Shown one piece after another: positions 45,922-58,249 of a DNA stretch of 64,000 bases (position 1 is its first letter; each line of letters starts with the position of its first letter). The position numbers and the translations under genes were made by a program. The stretch spans positions 609,501-673,500 of the forward strand of contig JALIZF010001792.1 of NCBI GenBank assembly GCA_029948255.1, given 5' to 3'. Source of the stretch: Telmatactis stephensoni. Lineage: Eukaryota; Cnidaria; Anthozoa; Actiniaria; Isophelliidae. The notes under the pieces are model-generated. The model was not told the DNA's origin. It saw nothing but the letters and a program-made list of their open reading frames with translations, and did no database searches.

Positions 45922-48336
45922 CTAGAAATTGGAAACTGGACTATTCTCTTCTCCTAACCACCACTGTGTAGTGCTCTCTGGAGTTTGAACACATTTGTTG
46001 TTAGTTTCAACGGTGGAATAATAACCAAAAAAATCTGAATTATGTTTTACTGGCGGTTGGAAAGTGCATTGTTGACCGACGTTGCCAGTTACATCAATCA
46101 CTGTGTGTGTCTTTATACCTCCCAATGTCCCTGCTGTACAGTCCTGGCATTCGTGTCCTACGATGTTGATATGCTTGTACGTCTTGCATTGATTTATTTG
46201 TTCGTCAGGCGAGGTTATGTCATGGTCACTCAGACTTCCAAGGAGATAGTCAGGAGTGAGAGAGCCTACTCTTTTTGGGAAGTCGCACGTGGCTCTGAAC
46301 AAAGTGGCTTTAGTACGGAAGTAGTTTATTGCACTGGATGAGAGACGATAGTCTAGCCAGTTGGGTTTGTTTCCATTTCTGGTATTCTCTAAATAAATTG
46401 GTTTATTTTTGAAATGTCCATTTTTTGAGAAAGAGAAAGATTCGATGAGGGTCCAGGATTGTGTTGACGTGAAGGCGCAGTAGATATTGATTTTCTGGTT
46501 GTTGTCGCTGCGAGTGATGGTGTAAGTGCCGTTTTCTAAAATGGACGAGTACTTGAAGGCATCATTACATCGCGTGATTATTTTGTCACATACTTTTCCT
46601 GTAAAACCATTTAGGCATTTGCAAGAGAACTTGTTCTTTGGTGTGCTGCAGTGCTCTATGCATGTTCCACCGTTCATACAAGGTTGGGAACGACAGCAAC
46701 CGTTATAGCACACACCTGGCTCAATCATGTGCGATTCCTGAAAACAAAAATGTTAAAACATACATTTCACTGCTGTAGCTTCAAAATTTGAAGAGACGCT
46801 AGCTTGAAGTTTATTATCTTTGGCAACCGTTTATCAATTCAATAGATTTCATTCTTTCGTGCGTCTATACTCTAACAGATGCACAGATGACGTCACAATG
46901 TGGTGAGATAAAAGAAGTAGAGTAGTCGCGTGCATGGTGTGTGACATTTCTCGACACTTTTTGACATCTTCCGTGCATCTGTTAGAATCGAAGTTAAATC
47001 TTTTTTATGCATCGTGACTAAATATTTCAACCAATCAAAGCATGCGTAATATTTTGTGGCGTCATCTGTGCGTCCGGGTCGTACCTTAACCCTTAATTAG
47101 AGGCCTGACCACACACAAATGTGTGGATAAATATGGGCACTTCTTGAAAAATGAAAAAAATGCCTCTCACACTTCGAGAAACACGGTTCTGGAGGTTTCT
47201 TGATTTTGCCAACCATTTTTTTTTTCAAACTTAGCTTTGACACGAACTTTGAAACGAACCACTTTGAGTCCGAAGTTTTGTAAGTTATAATGGTTTGTCA
47301 TAACAAGAAACCAAAAAGGCGCATTTTGCGCGTCATAGATCACCACGGGGAAAAACATGCTTTTTGTCTTTGATTTAAATGGAAAGAGAAATATCTCTTG
47401 CATAACTGTAAGTGTTTTAGTCTTGTTTTCATACAAAATTTCGTTTTTTGAAAATTCGTATCTCCTTGATTTTTCAACTGATATCCTTCAAACTTCACAG
47501 TTTTACTGATATTGATATGCTCTTTCCATCCATGGTAATTGTTTTTAAGTTTGGGAACTTTTGGAATTACATGAAAAAGCCGTTAGCATGAAATGACTGT
47601 AGCAATTCACAAAATACGTCATTTACACGTATAAGATTGCAGAATACGTCTTGGTAACAGCCATATTCGGATTCAGCATGAAAAATTAGTTTAGAATAGT
47701 TATGTTACCAGCCTCTACCCCAAAATGCCTTCTGCACTTTTTTGCGATCGACTTTTTCAATTTTGCGCCTTGTCTATTTCAAAGGAAAGGTATTGGACCT
47801 AATTTGTGATTTTCAGCGTGTTTTCCATCTCGCCGCCTTATTTGGAACCGATATATAATTTTTAGATCGTTTTCCTTTAAAAAATGGCCAAAATAAACAA
47901 GCAGACCTTAATCCTCTAAGGGTTAATTACATGCACTAATCAGAGCGCGCGTATAGTACCATGCCAATTATCATTACTTAATTACCCCTTTGTAGAGTTC
48001 CTGATTCAAATCATAATACGTGTAACCTGAAGCAAATGTAAAGTCAGCTGCCTTGGTAGTCTTGTCCTCATCCATCAATTCACATCTCGCATCTTTCATC
48101 TGACACGCCTTACAACGACAGTCATTGACACAAGATGAGTAGCACTTGTTTGGATCATCAGTGGTAATGTTCTTGTAGGAGTATCCTTTGAGATGTTTTC
48201 CGTGAACGATGTCCCGGGGTTTTGGAAAAAGCCGACCAGAATAACAGGTGCCAATGCATTGGAATTTACTGTTCACGTGCGCAAAGCATGACAACAGGGT
48301 TAGGATCACGTGCAGTAGTATTTGGACTTTGGACAT
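45922..48336 (-). CDS. Secreted PAN/EGF/fibrinogen-like protein (coral skeletal organic matrix protein type)
   Basis: Two exons, 48336-47986 and 46737-45922 (TAG), join in phase 0 to give 388 residues. I chose ATG 48336 because it directly precedes a signal peptide (MSKVQILLHVILTLLSCFAHV), then a Cys-rich PAN/Apple-like domain (~24-110: CIGTCYSGRLF, CYSSCVNDCRCKACQM). Exon 2 starts with an EGF-like domain (~127-165: CRSQPCMNGGTCIEHC, FSCKCLNGFTGKVC) and then a fibrinogen-related region (~170-388) with CNDAFKYSSILENGTYTI, where the usual GxY start motif is partly visible. This architecture occurs in many anthozoan genes annotated as uncharacterized skeletal organic matrix protein 5-like; its function is not known. 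The intron holds a TTAA-flanked element (47090-47922). It is not a complete fibrinogen domain. Confidence 0.8.
47090..47922. mobile_element. TTAA-flanked element in the PAN/EGF gene intron
   Basis: TTAA at 47086-47089 and 47923-47926. Weak inverted ends cccttaattagagg and cctctaaggg. 833 bp with no convincing transposase; piggyBac/Kolobok-type non-autonomous by inference. Confidence 0.5.
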
Positions 48337-48967
48337 GATTCTGGATTCTAGAATTGCAAAAATGAAATGAGGGACTTGAGGAAATGTTGTAGCTTTTACA
48401 ATACTTAAAACGTATGCTTCAATCCAGCGCTGCATGGCATGGTAATGTTTAATAACGAATTTAGCAGTTTCTGAAGTCTCTCTCGGCTATTGTCTATCAT
48501 TTAGGATTTATTGATTCGTTTTCAATCGATTGATTTAACTAACTTTTCATAGTTAATTGTCGATCGTTGGATAAAGAGGATATAGTAAATATGTCCTCCC
48601 AATACAATAAAGAAAATAATTGCCATCCCGATACACCCACTAACAAAAAGTAAATCAAAAACAGGATGAACTTTAAATTAATTCCCATGCAATTACACAT
48701 CAGATCAGATGATACGATAGCCGTATCAAAACTTCTCTCATTTGCAGTGGACGAAATCATCATCGAACCAAAAACAATTTTCGAGAATGATGCAGAACGT
48801 TTTTATCTTTAAAAAACAAGATCTTCCTAAGTACCCTCAAAAAGGTCTGACTATAATCAGTTTTATTTTCTCCTTTGAAGGCTACGGTCATCAAGTTCGA
48901 AGACTGACCTCTTTTAGAAATTTCGGTGCTGATAATATACATGGAAAATTTCTTGATGCTGATTGGC

Positions 48968-49055
48968 TAAGAGCAGTGCCATTTTAAGGAAATTTAGTGC
49001 ATGCAGAAAACAGGAAATTTAGTGCACGCAGAAAAAAGGAAGTTTAGTGCAAATT
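48968..49055. repeat. Short tandem repeat of ggaaatttagtgcacgcaga
   Basis: Three copies of a ~27-bp unit, upstream of the PAN/EGF gene. Confidence 0.75.
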
Positions 49056-49989
49056 TGAGTTTTCAAAAACAGCGTTAAAAGTCAAAGTTTTCTTAAGTTT
49101 CTTAGTTCTTCTGTGTTCACATTATTTAGCATCAAAACTATGAGTAATTCTGAACAAAGGAACGATTTTGAAGGACTGACAAAGGCAAAAGAGTTGAGCG
49201 TTTTGTTGTGTTTTTGAATTAAATTTTAATTAGCTGAAATGCGCGCACTATTGAGGCCATCATCGATCGTGCTCACACGGATTTTATTCTAAATTGTTCA
49301 CTCTTTTGCAGATAAAAACTCATTTGTTTCTATAATTTTTTATGTATATTATCAAAAGAAAATTATATGGCTTTCTCTGTACTAAATTTGAACTCGTGGG
49401 ATTTAATAAAGTTCAAATTACACTCGCCTTTCGAAACCATCCTGCATGTACAAATTTGTATAACATTTTGGTGCGTTTTTTGTACGAGAACTCAATTCCT
49501 TCCTTGCCGGCATGTTTTTGAATACCGGATATCTAAACATAAAATTACTTCACTGAAAAAATTTTGTAGATGATATCTTACCTTTTGTAATATTTCTTCG
49601 GTATCAACCAACTAAAATGTTATTTTGGCAGAGCACAGTTCAGCATTTTCGAGGCACGGTACCTGGCATGTGTCATGTCGGCTCACCTTTCTTCATTTGC
49701 TTTAAATCATGCAATTATTTAAATTTTCTTTCTTTTTGTTCACGGCTTTAATTTTTTATACTCTAATTGTCTTGGAGTTAATTTAAGACAATGACTGTTT
49801 TCAGAAACTATAATGAAATCAGTGAAATGTTTTTTGTCTATCTGCGACCACCAGGGATCCAGCTTTCATTGTAAAACAAAATTCCCTGACTTTTCACTAA
49901 CTACAGAAAGCTAATTATTTTGTCACTAACTTTTTACTGAACACAAACTTAGATAATTTATGGATTCCAGCAATATTAGTCTCACAGAA

Positions 49990-50150
49990 TTAGAGTGATG
50001 GCACTTAATCCGTGAAATAGATATAAGTCTAACAGACATTAGTAGACACTATTTCTATTGTTTTCTTTTGTTTTGATTCGACTATTAGACACTGACTATT
50101 ATAGATTTTGTTTCACGGATTAAGTCCGAGATTAAGTGCCATCGCTCTAA
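49990..50150. mobile_element. MITE with agagtgatggcacttaatc ends
   Basis: Left agagtgatggcacttaatc pairs with right gattaagtgccatcgctct; TTA/TAA at the outer edges. 161 bp, AT-rich core with a partially repeated cacggatta. Confidence 0.7.
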
Positions 50151-50169
50151 GCGATTAAGGGACTTTTGT

Positions 50170-50848
50170 AACATCTCAAGGGTGTTAAGGCTTGGCATTT
50201 TTCAATTTCTCAAAAATTAAGCTTTTCTAAATATCTTCGTGTGGTTTGAACTTCTGATGTTCAAATTAAGCATGAAGGTAATACTCGAGATCCTTAGGAT
50301 ATGAAACGCTAAATCAATGGTAAAGGATGGTCACGTGACCGGAAATTGATTTAATCAGAAATTTGCAATTGGGCTGGCGAAGTTTTGGCTTTTCAAAAAC
50401 ATTTTCAATTAGAACTATTAAGCTAGTCAGGTTAAACAAGAATCAGTCCGGAATGGTCGACTTTTTCTTATTTCAAGGAAGACAATGAACAAAGTTTTGT
50501 TCAATACCTTGGTCTCGTGACCTATTTTGTAAAATATTTTGCCAGGAATTCGAAAATGAGAAAGTCATCTATTCCGGACAGAAACCTGCTTAGTGGCTCC
50601 TAAGAAACACGTTTATAAAGAAAAATTTTTTATTAAAGTAAAACCCATTGGCCCATTTGAATTTATCGATTTTTACGTTTCTGAGGTCACGTGACCACTC
50701 AAAAATGTAATTATCATACTTGAAATACGGAGAGCCCTAAGATACACCTAGGTGTCAAATCTCACTTTTCTAGGTAAAATTTTAACAGAGTTATGCCAGA
50801 AACTGCAATTATGGAAAAAGCCAAGCCTTATAACACCCTTGAGATGTT
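50170..50848. mobile_element. 679-bp inverted-repeat element
   Basis: acatctcaagggtgttaagg at the left pairs with ataacacccttgagatgt at the right. Inside, ggtcacgtgacc occurs once per half, mirrored, so much of the element is palindromic. No coding content. Confidence 0.65.
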
Positions 50849-51359
50849 GACAAGGTCAGCGGGCGGTGGAAATATTAACGAAAATATTGACCTTAAAGTG
50901 GAAAGATGTGTTTTTGGCCTGTATTTAGGTACTAAAATTCGAATAACTTTAGAACAAGGCAACATATCAAAAGCCTGCAGAGAGGCACTCTAACTTTTTA
51001 AGATCAAATATTGCTGTGTTCATTTGATTTAGTTTTAAAGCATTCAGTGCAGTTAAATCAAAAACTGATGCAAAACAACTAATTTACAAATCATACTGTA
51101 AAATCGAACATCGGAAAAGCGGACTATAAAATAAAGAATAGGAATAATGGAATAATAACTGCTATGTTTAAAAACTACATTTACTAGTATTCAGCTTCAA
51201 GGTCCTTCAAGAAAATGTTTACTTTCATAAACATAGTAGACGTACAAATAGTTAGCGTTTAGTTTGAGTGAACGGTAAGTAGGAATAAATTGTAAAGGTC
51301 TACACTTTAACTTTGGCTAGTTCTTCTGGTTTTTCATCAAATTTTCTAGCCTCATCAGC

Positions 51360-51787
51360 TACAGGGGCGTACATGCAGGGTTTTTTACGTAACGCGTGAT
51401 CAAGCATTTTCATTTTTCGTGATTCGGGAATCGAATAAAACATTTCTCGTTAGGATTTGTGAAAAATATTATTTACGTGACACGAGAAATACAGAAATAA
51501 TTGTCCGAGATTCGGGATTTTTTGTTTTTTTTCTATGGAATCACTGAAAAAGTAAATCAAATAGTCCCAGTTTCGCGCTTTTTAGTTTTATTCAATCTCA
51601 AAGCGCTTATAAATGTAACGTAAAGAATGCATGAACGGTGTCCTGAAAGCATAATTTATGCAGTTTTCTAGTTGTCTTTCCTTCTATTTCGGGAATATAT
51701 CAGACAGTTGTCTGTGATTCGTGATTTGACGTTTTTATTTTTCGTCGGAATCGTGCCATGGACCCCACCTGCATGGACGCCCCTGTA
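51360..51787. mobile_element. Inverted-repeat element with CAGGGGCG ends
   Basis: Ends tacaggggcgtacatgcagg and cctgcatggacgcccctgta; the interior repeats cgtgattcggga / cacgagaaat words. CAGGGG termini resemble hAT elements; no clear duplication was found. Confidence 0.65.
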
Positions 51788-52582
51788 GATTGTAGATAGC
51801 CGGCCGAATTACAGAGCAGTAGAATCATGCAAATTCTACAATCAGTTAAGCTGTCTATTGATCATGTAGTCTTGATGTATACGTAAACAAGCTAGTAAAG
51901 CAAAAAATTAACTTGAGTTTGCCAGTGAAGCGCGAATGGAAATTGCGATAAGAGAGCATAAATACTTATTTATGCTCTCTTGGTGAGGGAAGTACCTGGG
52001 GTTGTCCCAGAGTCGCACTTTTTTGTCTAGTAAACGATCGTAAAGCAACATATTTGAACTGATAAGTTCTACATAGCACTACACTATTTACAGACATCTC
52101 ACTATTGTAACTTAAAGTTTACAGCCTTACAATGCAAAGTCATTTAGCTTTACGCGTTGTTGACTGAATTTAACAACTGCATTGGTCGGTACTGAAATTC
52201 CTGTCGGCAAGAAAGCTGTTCAGTTTAAAGCTGCTTGACTCTGCAAGAGGTATTTTTCTAGTAGAGTTATTACGGTTCATAATACAGCCCAGCTTTCTTT
52301 TCTTATCACTTACTGTTTTTAACAAGAGAGTATTCATACAGTCTTTGGCTTTCATATTAGTTAATTACGGCAGTAATTAAGTCTGCCAAGATTGCCAAAT
52401 CATTACATCCCGGCCGACGCACAGTCGGTGTTCGAATGACGTGAGGTCAGCTCAGGATTCTAGTAATCGAAGATGCTCGATGGAATCGAAACTTTGTTCT
52501 GAATATGACTTATTCGCGAACTGAAACTATTGTGGCTGCATGTGTGACGCTTAGTGTCCAAAAAAAGAAAGACAGAAACGTA

Positions 52583-53020
52583 GAAAAAAAGAAAAGAAAA
52601 GAAAAGAGAAAAGAAAAGAAAAGAAAAGAAAAGAAAAGAAAAGAAAAGAAAAGAAAAGAAAAGAAAAGAAAAGAAAAGAAAAGAAAAGAAAAGAAAAGAA
52701 AAGAAAAGAAAAGAGAAAAGAAAAGAAAAGGTAGCTGAGACTTCCAAAACATGTATGTGCATTAAAAAATGAAATTACAGAATGTCGTACATTCCCTGAA
52801 ACTTATAGTCCACTTGCTTCTGCTTCGTCCTTTTGAAAAGAAAAGAAAAGAAAAGAAAAGAAAAGAAAAGAAAAGAAAAGAAAAGAAAAGAAAAGAAAAG
52901 AAAAGAAAAGAAAAGAAAAGAAAAGAAAAGAAAAGAAAAGAAAAGAAAAGAAAAGAAAAGAAAAGAAAAGAAAAGAAAAGAAAAGAAAAGAAAAGAAAAG
53001 AAAAGAAAAAGAAAAAGAAG
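52583..53020. repeat. Two (AAAAG)n arrays with a 100-bp spacer
   Basis: Arrays at ~52583-52725 and ~52834-53020. They generate artefact Lys/Arg/Glu ORFs on + and Phe/Leu/Ser ORFs on -. A unique ~105-bp spacer separates them. Confidence 0.95.
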
Positions 53021-53890
53021 TGTGAACAGCTGTGTCAAATAAAGAGAGATCTGGCCGCGATATTGTTGTGTGACTAACGCATGCGCAATTCTAATATTCA
53101 AATTCTAAGGCCAGATTTACAATACAGCCTTTTATAGCACGGCACCCCTAATTCTGGTCACGCGCACCAATCATTTTTGGAACGGCACCCGTAGTTATCA
53201 TCTTGTGAGCAGAAAAATGGTTGCATGACCTGATATGCGCGCCGTAGCCAAAATAATCGGTGCGCGGGCCAAGATTTACGCGGATCCTGTGCCATGAAAA
53301 TTTCAGATCAACCATTTTTCTGTTCACGAGATGATTACTAATTAAAGTTTTCTTGCAATTCGTGCCTAAATCGCCGCGGACAGTCACCTGGCCGCCAAGT
53401 TTTGAATTGTTTGGACCAGAAACTGTTCTCCATCTCGCTATGGCATTTGTAAGTCTGATGATTGGATTAATATCGTGTCTGCAGGTGTGACTTGGAACTG
53501 TACTAAATTTTGCCATCAATCGGTCATCAAGTTCGAGTGACAAAATACCTAAACCCCCCCCCCCCACACACACACACACACAGACACACACAAAACAAAA
53601 CAAAACAAAATGAAGACCAAAAAAAACTCCAAACAAATAAACTTATCGCTTATATGTGAGAAGGCGCCAACGAGTGAAGAGATTGGAGGGAAAGATGAAC
53701 AAGCCATTCAAGTTGAAATAAATACAAATTAACTAAATAGATTAAATACAAATTAAATGTCATGAATACTATTTCAAATACATTGTTACAAATTCTCCAA
53801 GAATTACACTAATATTACTCAAGTACGTGCTCAGAAAATGTCAAGAAGTCTTCTTCACAGTGTTTTAGGAATGTTTAGTTTTTGCTATCC

Positions 53891-55910
53891 TCATTTAACA
53901 ATCTTGACAGCTTTGCAAATGAGTCCATGACGTTTACACGCACTACTGTCATTAAAGCTTTGGTTACAATAAGTACATTGGTAGGGCTTCACTCCAGCAT
54001 GAATAAGACGGTGTCTATTTAGAGAACTTGTTTGCCGGAATGATTTGTTACATTCAGGACAAGTAAATGGTTTTGCCCCTGTATGTATACGCTCGTGAAC
54101 TGTTTTGTCAGTCAGATTAACAAAACCTTTGTCACAGTACGAGCATTTGTACTTCCTTTCGGCATCATGTTTACGCTGGAGATGCCCTACAAGAAGACTG
54201 CGCTGGACAAATGTTTTTTCACAGTGTTTACACTTATGGGGTAGTATTCCTTTGTGTGTCCTTAAGTGTAGATTAAAGTATGATTTATGATTGAAAGTTT
54301 TCTTGCAAAATTCACAAGTAAGAGCCTTTTGATTTTTCTCTGCATGGAGTTGTACATGAGAGATTAAATGACTCTCAAAAGTGAAAACTTGTTCACATTC
54401 TGTGCACTCAAACACTTTGTAGCGAGAATGGATTCGAAGATGATGGACTAAGTTGGATGGCTTTTTGAATGGCTTCTTGCAGACAGGGCACTGATTCGAA
54501 CCTTCACTGCAATGTGTCTTCAAATGGTCATTGTATAACTTGCTTGTGGTAAATGTAAGACCACATAGTGAACATTTGATTTTGTCACTAGGTAAAGAAG
54601 CACCACATTTTCTTGTATGTTCTCTTAGAGCACGGAATGATGGAAACTTGCTATTACAGTTTTCACAGTCCACATTGCGAGTTCCTAAAAGAAGAAAGTA
54701 TTGATGAAAATAGTTGCCAGCTATAGACTCTTATCACGCTGGAGTGAATTCAAAAAATATCAAAAATATAAAATTTATCAAAAAATGTTATTCGAAATCG
54801 AATTTACCATACCAAAAATAGTAAAACTGCCAAGTTTCAACAATGTTGTTCTTAAACAAACAGAGATATGAATTTTTAAAAGTCAGCATTTTTACAAAGA
54901 AATGTATGGGAGTAATGCATCACATGCATTATTAGCCTCGTTGTCATGTTTAGCACAAACGTTTTCTTTCAAAAGTTCCTCATAAATAGTTAACGTAATT
55001 AAAAATTCATATCTTTGTCAGTTTCAGCTCAATGTAGTTGAAATTTTGCAATTTTACTATTTTTGAGTTCCATTTTTCGATAAAATCTGATATTTTTTGA
55101 ACTCACTCCAGCGTGATAAGAGTCAATTCCATAGCCCAAAAGAGGCATTGTTGTAGAAGCTTATTAATAAGTGAACTTTGCCTATTATTACAATTAATAG
55201 TAGGGCTATCATTACTCACACATGCATTCCTTAGAGGCTGGATAAATACTAGAAAACTAATGATTAACTGGATAAAGTTGGATAATTTTAAGTGCTGATA
55301 GCATCCAAGAAGGGTGGGAGCACTTGCCTATGGCTTGTGCTCTACCTACACTTCTTTCCATGCTCTTGGCACTTCCTGCATGCTGTATTACTGAATGGAG
55401 CACAGAAAAAGCTACTCTATTTGTTAAATAATTTATTACGCTATCATTAAATTTAGGTTATCAAACTTCATTACAAATTTAAGACTACTTACTTCCTTTA
55501 TAAGAAGAACGTTTTACAGCAACCTTTGCATCCTCTGGCTTAACAACTTGTTTCTTAGCAAGTTGTTCCGAAGCCACTTCTTTGTCTGCAACTCGTTTCT
55601 TAGCAGCTTGTTTCTTAGAAGCTCCTTTCCTAGCAACTTGTTTCTTAGTAACCTGTTTCTTAGCAACCACTTTAGTTTCTTTGGATTTTTCATCCATTTC
55701 CACAGACAACATGACTACATCTTTGTCCAAACTAACAACCTGCAAGTCCTGAAGGCTGGCATCATTATCTTGTTTAGTATGTCCATTGTCTACATCACTC
55801 ACAACAGAATAGGAAATTTGTCCAAAACTTGTTGGACATAAGTTGACATCAATTGCTGGCTTTTCTGTTTGATTTGACATCCCTAGAGGAATCAACATGT
55901 CTTTCAGCAT
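53891..55910 (-). CDS. Nine-finger C2H2 zinc-finger protein with Lys-rich repeat
   Basis: Two exons, 55910-55493 and 54684-53891 (TGA), join across GT-AG introns (phase 1) into 403 residues. ATG 55910 is the first in-frame Met after an in-frame TAA; a further 5' non-coding exon is possible. Residues ~81-123 are a 7-residue repeat of KKQVxxK type encoded by a 21-bp repeat, likely basic and disordered or DNA/nuclear-import related. From ~143 come nine C2H2-type fingers: the first (CENCNSKF...HTRKC) and last (CTYCNQSF...HGLIC) end in Cys (C2HC), and the middle seven are canonical with short C-x2-C spacing and TGAKPF/AGVKPY linkers. It is probably a DNA-binding transcription regulator; no one-to-one orthologue was recognised. 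A 0.8-kb intron carries a MITE. Confidence 0.85.
54726..55124. mobile_element. MITE in the C2H2 gene intron
   Basis: Ends gactcttatcacgctggagt and actccagcgtgataagagtc are perfect complements; aaaaaatatca lies just inside on each side. 399 bp, AT-rich, non-coding. Confidence 0.8.
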
Positions 55911-56269
55911 AGTGTTCAATGGTTACATAAGAATAAACACATCAAGCAACAACACCGACTCATAATGTACTGCCAAAAGATCATAATACTAAGAGAGATT
56001 GAAACTGATATTGATCATGTGATGTGCTTGGAGCTTAAGGTTATTTTTCGCCCATTTTTCGTAACAGGAAGTTGACACCATGCATGCATGGCATGTGCAA
56101 ACAATAAAATTTGATTGCAGGATGAGAGATGGTTCATATCCACATGCATGCATGTAAAAATCAAATTCCATTGTTTGAGGGTCTTGTGCATGCGACATGG
56201 CGTCAACCTCCTGTTGCTAAAAATAAACTTAATTGCCAAGCACATAGTGCGGATATCAATTCATGAGTT

Positions 56270-56625
56270 TCGCTCTCTTAGTATTATGGTCTCTTGGTAC
56301 TGCTTATTAGCAAAAGTCTTTTCACAATATACACAAGCATTAAAGTACAAGCAACATACACAGACTTGGTAATGTACAGCTCATTAGCAGTGCTTGTCTT
56401 TTCACTAGTGACATAAGCACAAGCAACATACACAGACTCAGTAATGTACTGCTCATTAGCAGTGCTTGTCTTTTCACTAGTGACATTAAGCATAAGCACA
56501 AGTAACATATACAAAGACTCAGTAAGCTTAATGCACTCGCTCTCATTAGCAGTGCTTGTCTTTTTGCTATAAAAGACAAAAGCCTAAGCATAATGAAATA
56601 CAAGCAACTTACACAGACTCTTGAA
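56270..56625. repeat. ~80-bp tandem array resembling the MITE B interior
   Basis: About four copies of a unit with cagtgcttgtcttttcacta, tagtgacataagcacaagc and acacagactcagtaatgtac. The last word also occurs inside MITE B at 25016-25175. Confidence 0.75.
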
Positions 56626-57285
56626 CGCTTACCACAACTTTGTTTGGGTTACAACATTTTGCAGCCCTACTTATACAAAGTAGATTCATCAATTTCGTTT
56701 ACTCAATGCATAGTCGAATCGCATTGTGTACCCCACGAACCACATGGCGTCCATATCCAACAAAAACACATTCAAATCGCTTAAAAATAACATTGTTACC
56801 AACCTTGACAATAAAATAACAGTAGGAAGATGTATCCGTCTTCTTCTAGATTCTGTTCTCTTGAAAATTTTGTGTCAAAAACGACAAGGTCAAAATCCGC
56901 AAGACCCACAACAAATTTTGTTGTGGTCACTAAAAATTGCAGGCGCGTGTGTGGCAATAGAGCATGCGTACGTTTGGCGTAAAGTCTCCGGTCCTCCTCC
57001 GGTCGTAGGTGAGTCGTCGGTTGGTACTATACCGGGCACTTGGTCAACGCCAATATATCGATCAAATTGCGAATTGGAAGTAAAACCTTTTACCGGATCA
57101 AAAAACAAATATGCGAACAACCGTAAATCCAGGTACATAGCTAACGTCGGGATTCGGTATTCCGTGACGTCACTACTGGGGATTCGGGTCAGTCTCAGTT
57201 CTTTTTCTATGTTCGTTGAGTCATTATTTCATTGTCCATTTCTAATCGCACAATAAATAATGGTATTAAATTAAACTGAGTGGAG

Positions 57286-57385
57286 TGCAATTTGGGCCGA
57301 AATCATACGAGTGATTACAAAACTTTGTTTTTTGCAGTTTGATAATCACAAGTATGATTTGTGCCAAAATTGCACGACACGAAGT
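57286..57385. repeat. Inverted repeat
   Basis: gtgcaatttgggccgaaatc and its imperfect complement gatttgtgccaaaattgcac surround an AT-rich loop. Possibly a MITE tip or a small foldback. Confidence 0.5.
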
Positions 57386-58249
57386 TTAATTAATCCATTT
57401 TGAAATCTCAACTTCTTTGCTCTACTTTTTTAACAAAAATGTGAAAACAGGTTCAAGGAAAAAAATCCCACAGCTTGACAGCAATCAAATGGCTTTTTTG
57501 ATTCTTGTATATGATTGGCTGATAATCATGAAAAGACACTGTTTTGTGATTGGTTGGAAAAAAAGATGCGATTACTAAAGCAAAAGGATGCAATTTAGGA
57601 ATTATAAATCGCACCCTTTTTAACCAATCAGATTGCAGAAATCACCAGTGATTTCAAAATGGGTATAATTAATGAGCGAAGCGCGTCAGTGACGTCAATG
57701 CAACTCAGACAACCAAAGTTTGATCTCCCTGAGTCCCATTTTTACTGACCAGTGTCCAGTTGAACGTGTGAACGTGTTCCGGTTCCAGATTACGGTTTTA
57801 AGATTTTTTGTTTTAGTCATGCATCTATTAGGTACGCGAGCTATTTTAGAACCGACGCGCTGCGCTATTGGTTTTTGCTACTTTTTTGCCATACAATTAT
57901 CGTTCTACATTTAGTAAGCGAAATATAATCCATCAGAACAGTTGAAATGGGTCTGAGTGGATGACTTATTCAAATTCGCAGTGATAATCAATCAATTTCT
58001 CTAGATTTATCAACTGTTGGGACTGATAATGAAGGCGCATTAGCACAACCATCACGGACAAGTAAAAAGGCTCCCGCCAAAAACGTGCGCGCGCGTCCGC
58101 CTATCCCCAAAGCAAGATCCTATTTTGCATATCAACCGTTGCACAGCAACTTTTTTGGTCAGTACACCCTTAATGTTTAGTACACATTTAATGTACTGCT
58201 CATTGTCTTTTGACACACATCTTTAAGATACATGCCACTCTGAAGTTTC

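Larger units (their letters stand above)
48337..53890. other. Gene-poor region with MITEs and AAAAG arrays
   Basis: No ORF here shows a known domain. Visible content: promoter side of the PAN/EGF gene, a short tandem repeat (48968-49055), inverted-repeat elements at 49990-50150, 50170-50848 and 51360-51787, a 32-bp palindrome (51950-51981), two AAAAG arrays, an inverted repeat (53196-53338) and a CA tract (53565-53610). Confidence 0.55.
55911..58249. other. Upstream of the C2H2 gene
   Basis: Holds the C2H2 gene's promoter and 5' UTR. Also a tandem array (56270-56625), an inverted repeat (57286-57385) and a + ORF at 56726-57256 with no recognised domain, judged non-coding. Confidence 0.5.

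Noticed and set aside
52505..53077. Lys/Arg/Glu and Phe/Leu/Ser ORFs over the AAAAG arrays
   Set aside because: Pure pentanucleotide repeats read in frame; no start, splice or homology support.
53148..53636. 162-residue minus-strand ORF with a Cys/Val run
   Set aside because: The start falls in a CA microsatellite; no domain.
56726..57256. 176-residue + strand ORF
   Set aside because: No recognised domain, low-complexity-free but unsupported by splice sites or codon pattern; it overlaps the likely promoter side of the C2H2 gene.
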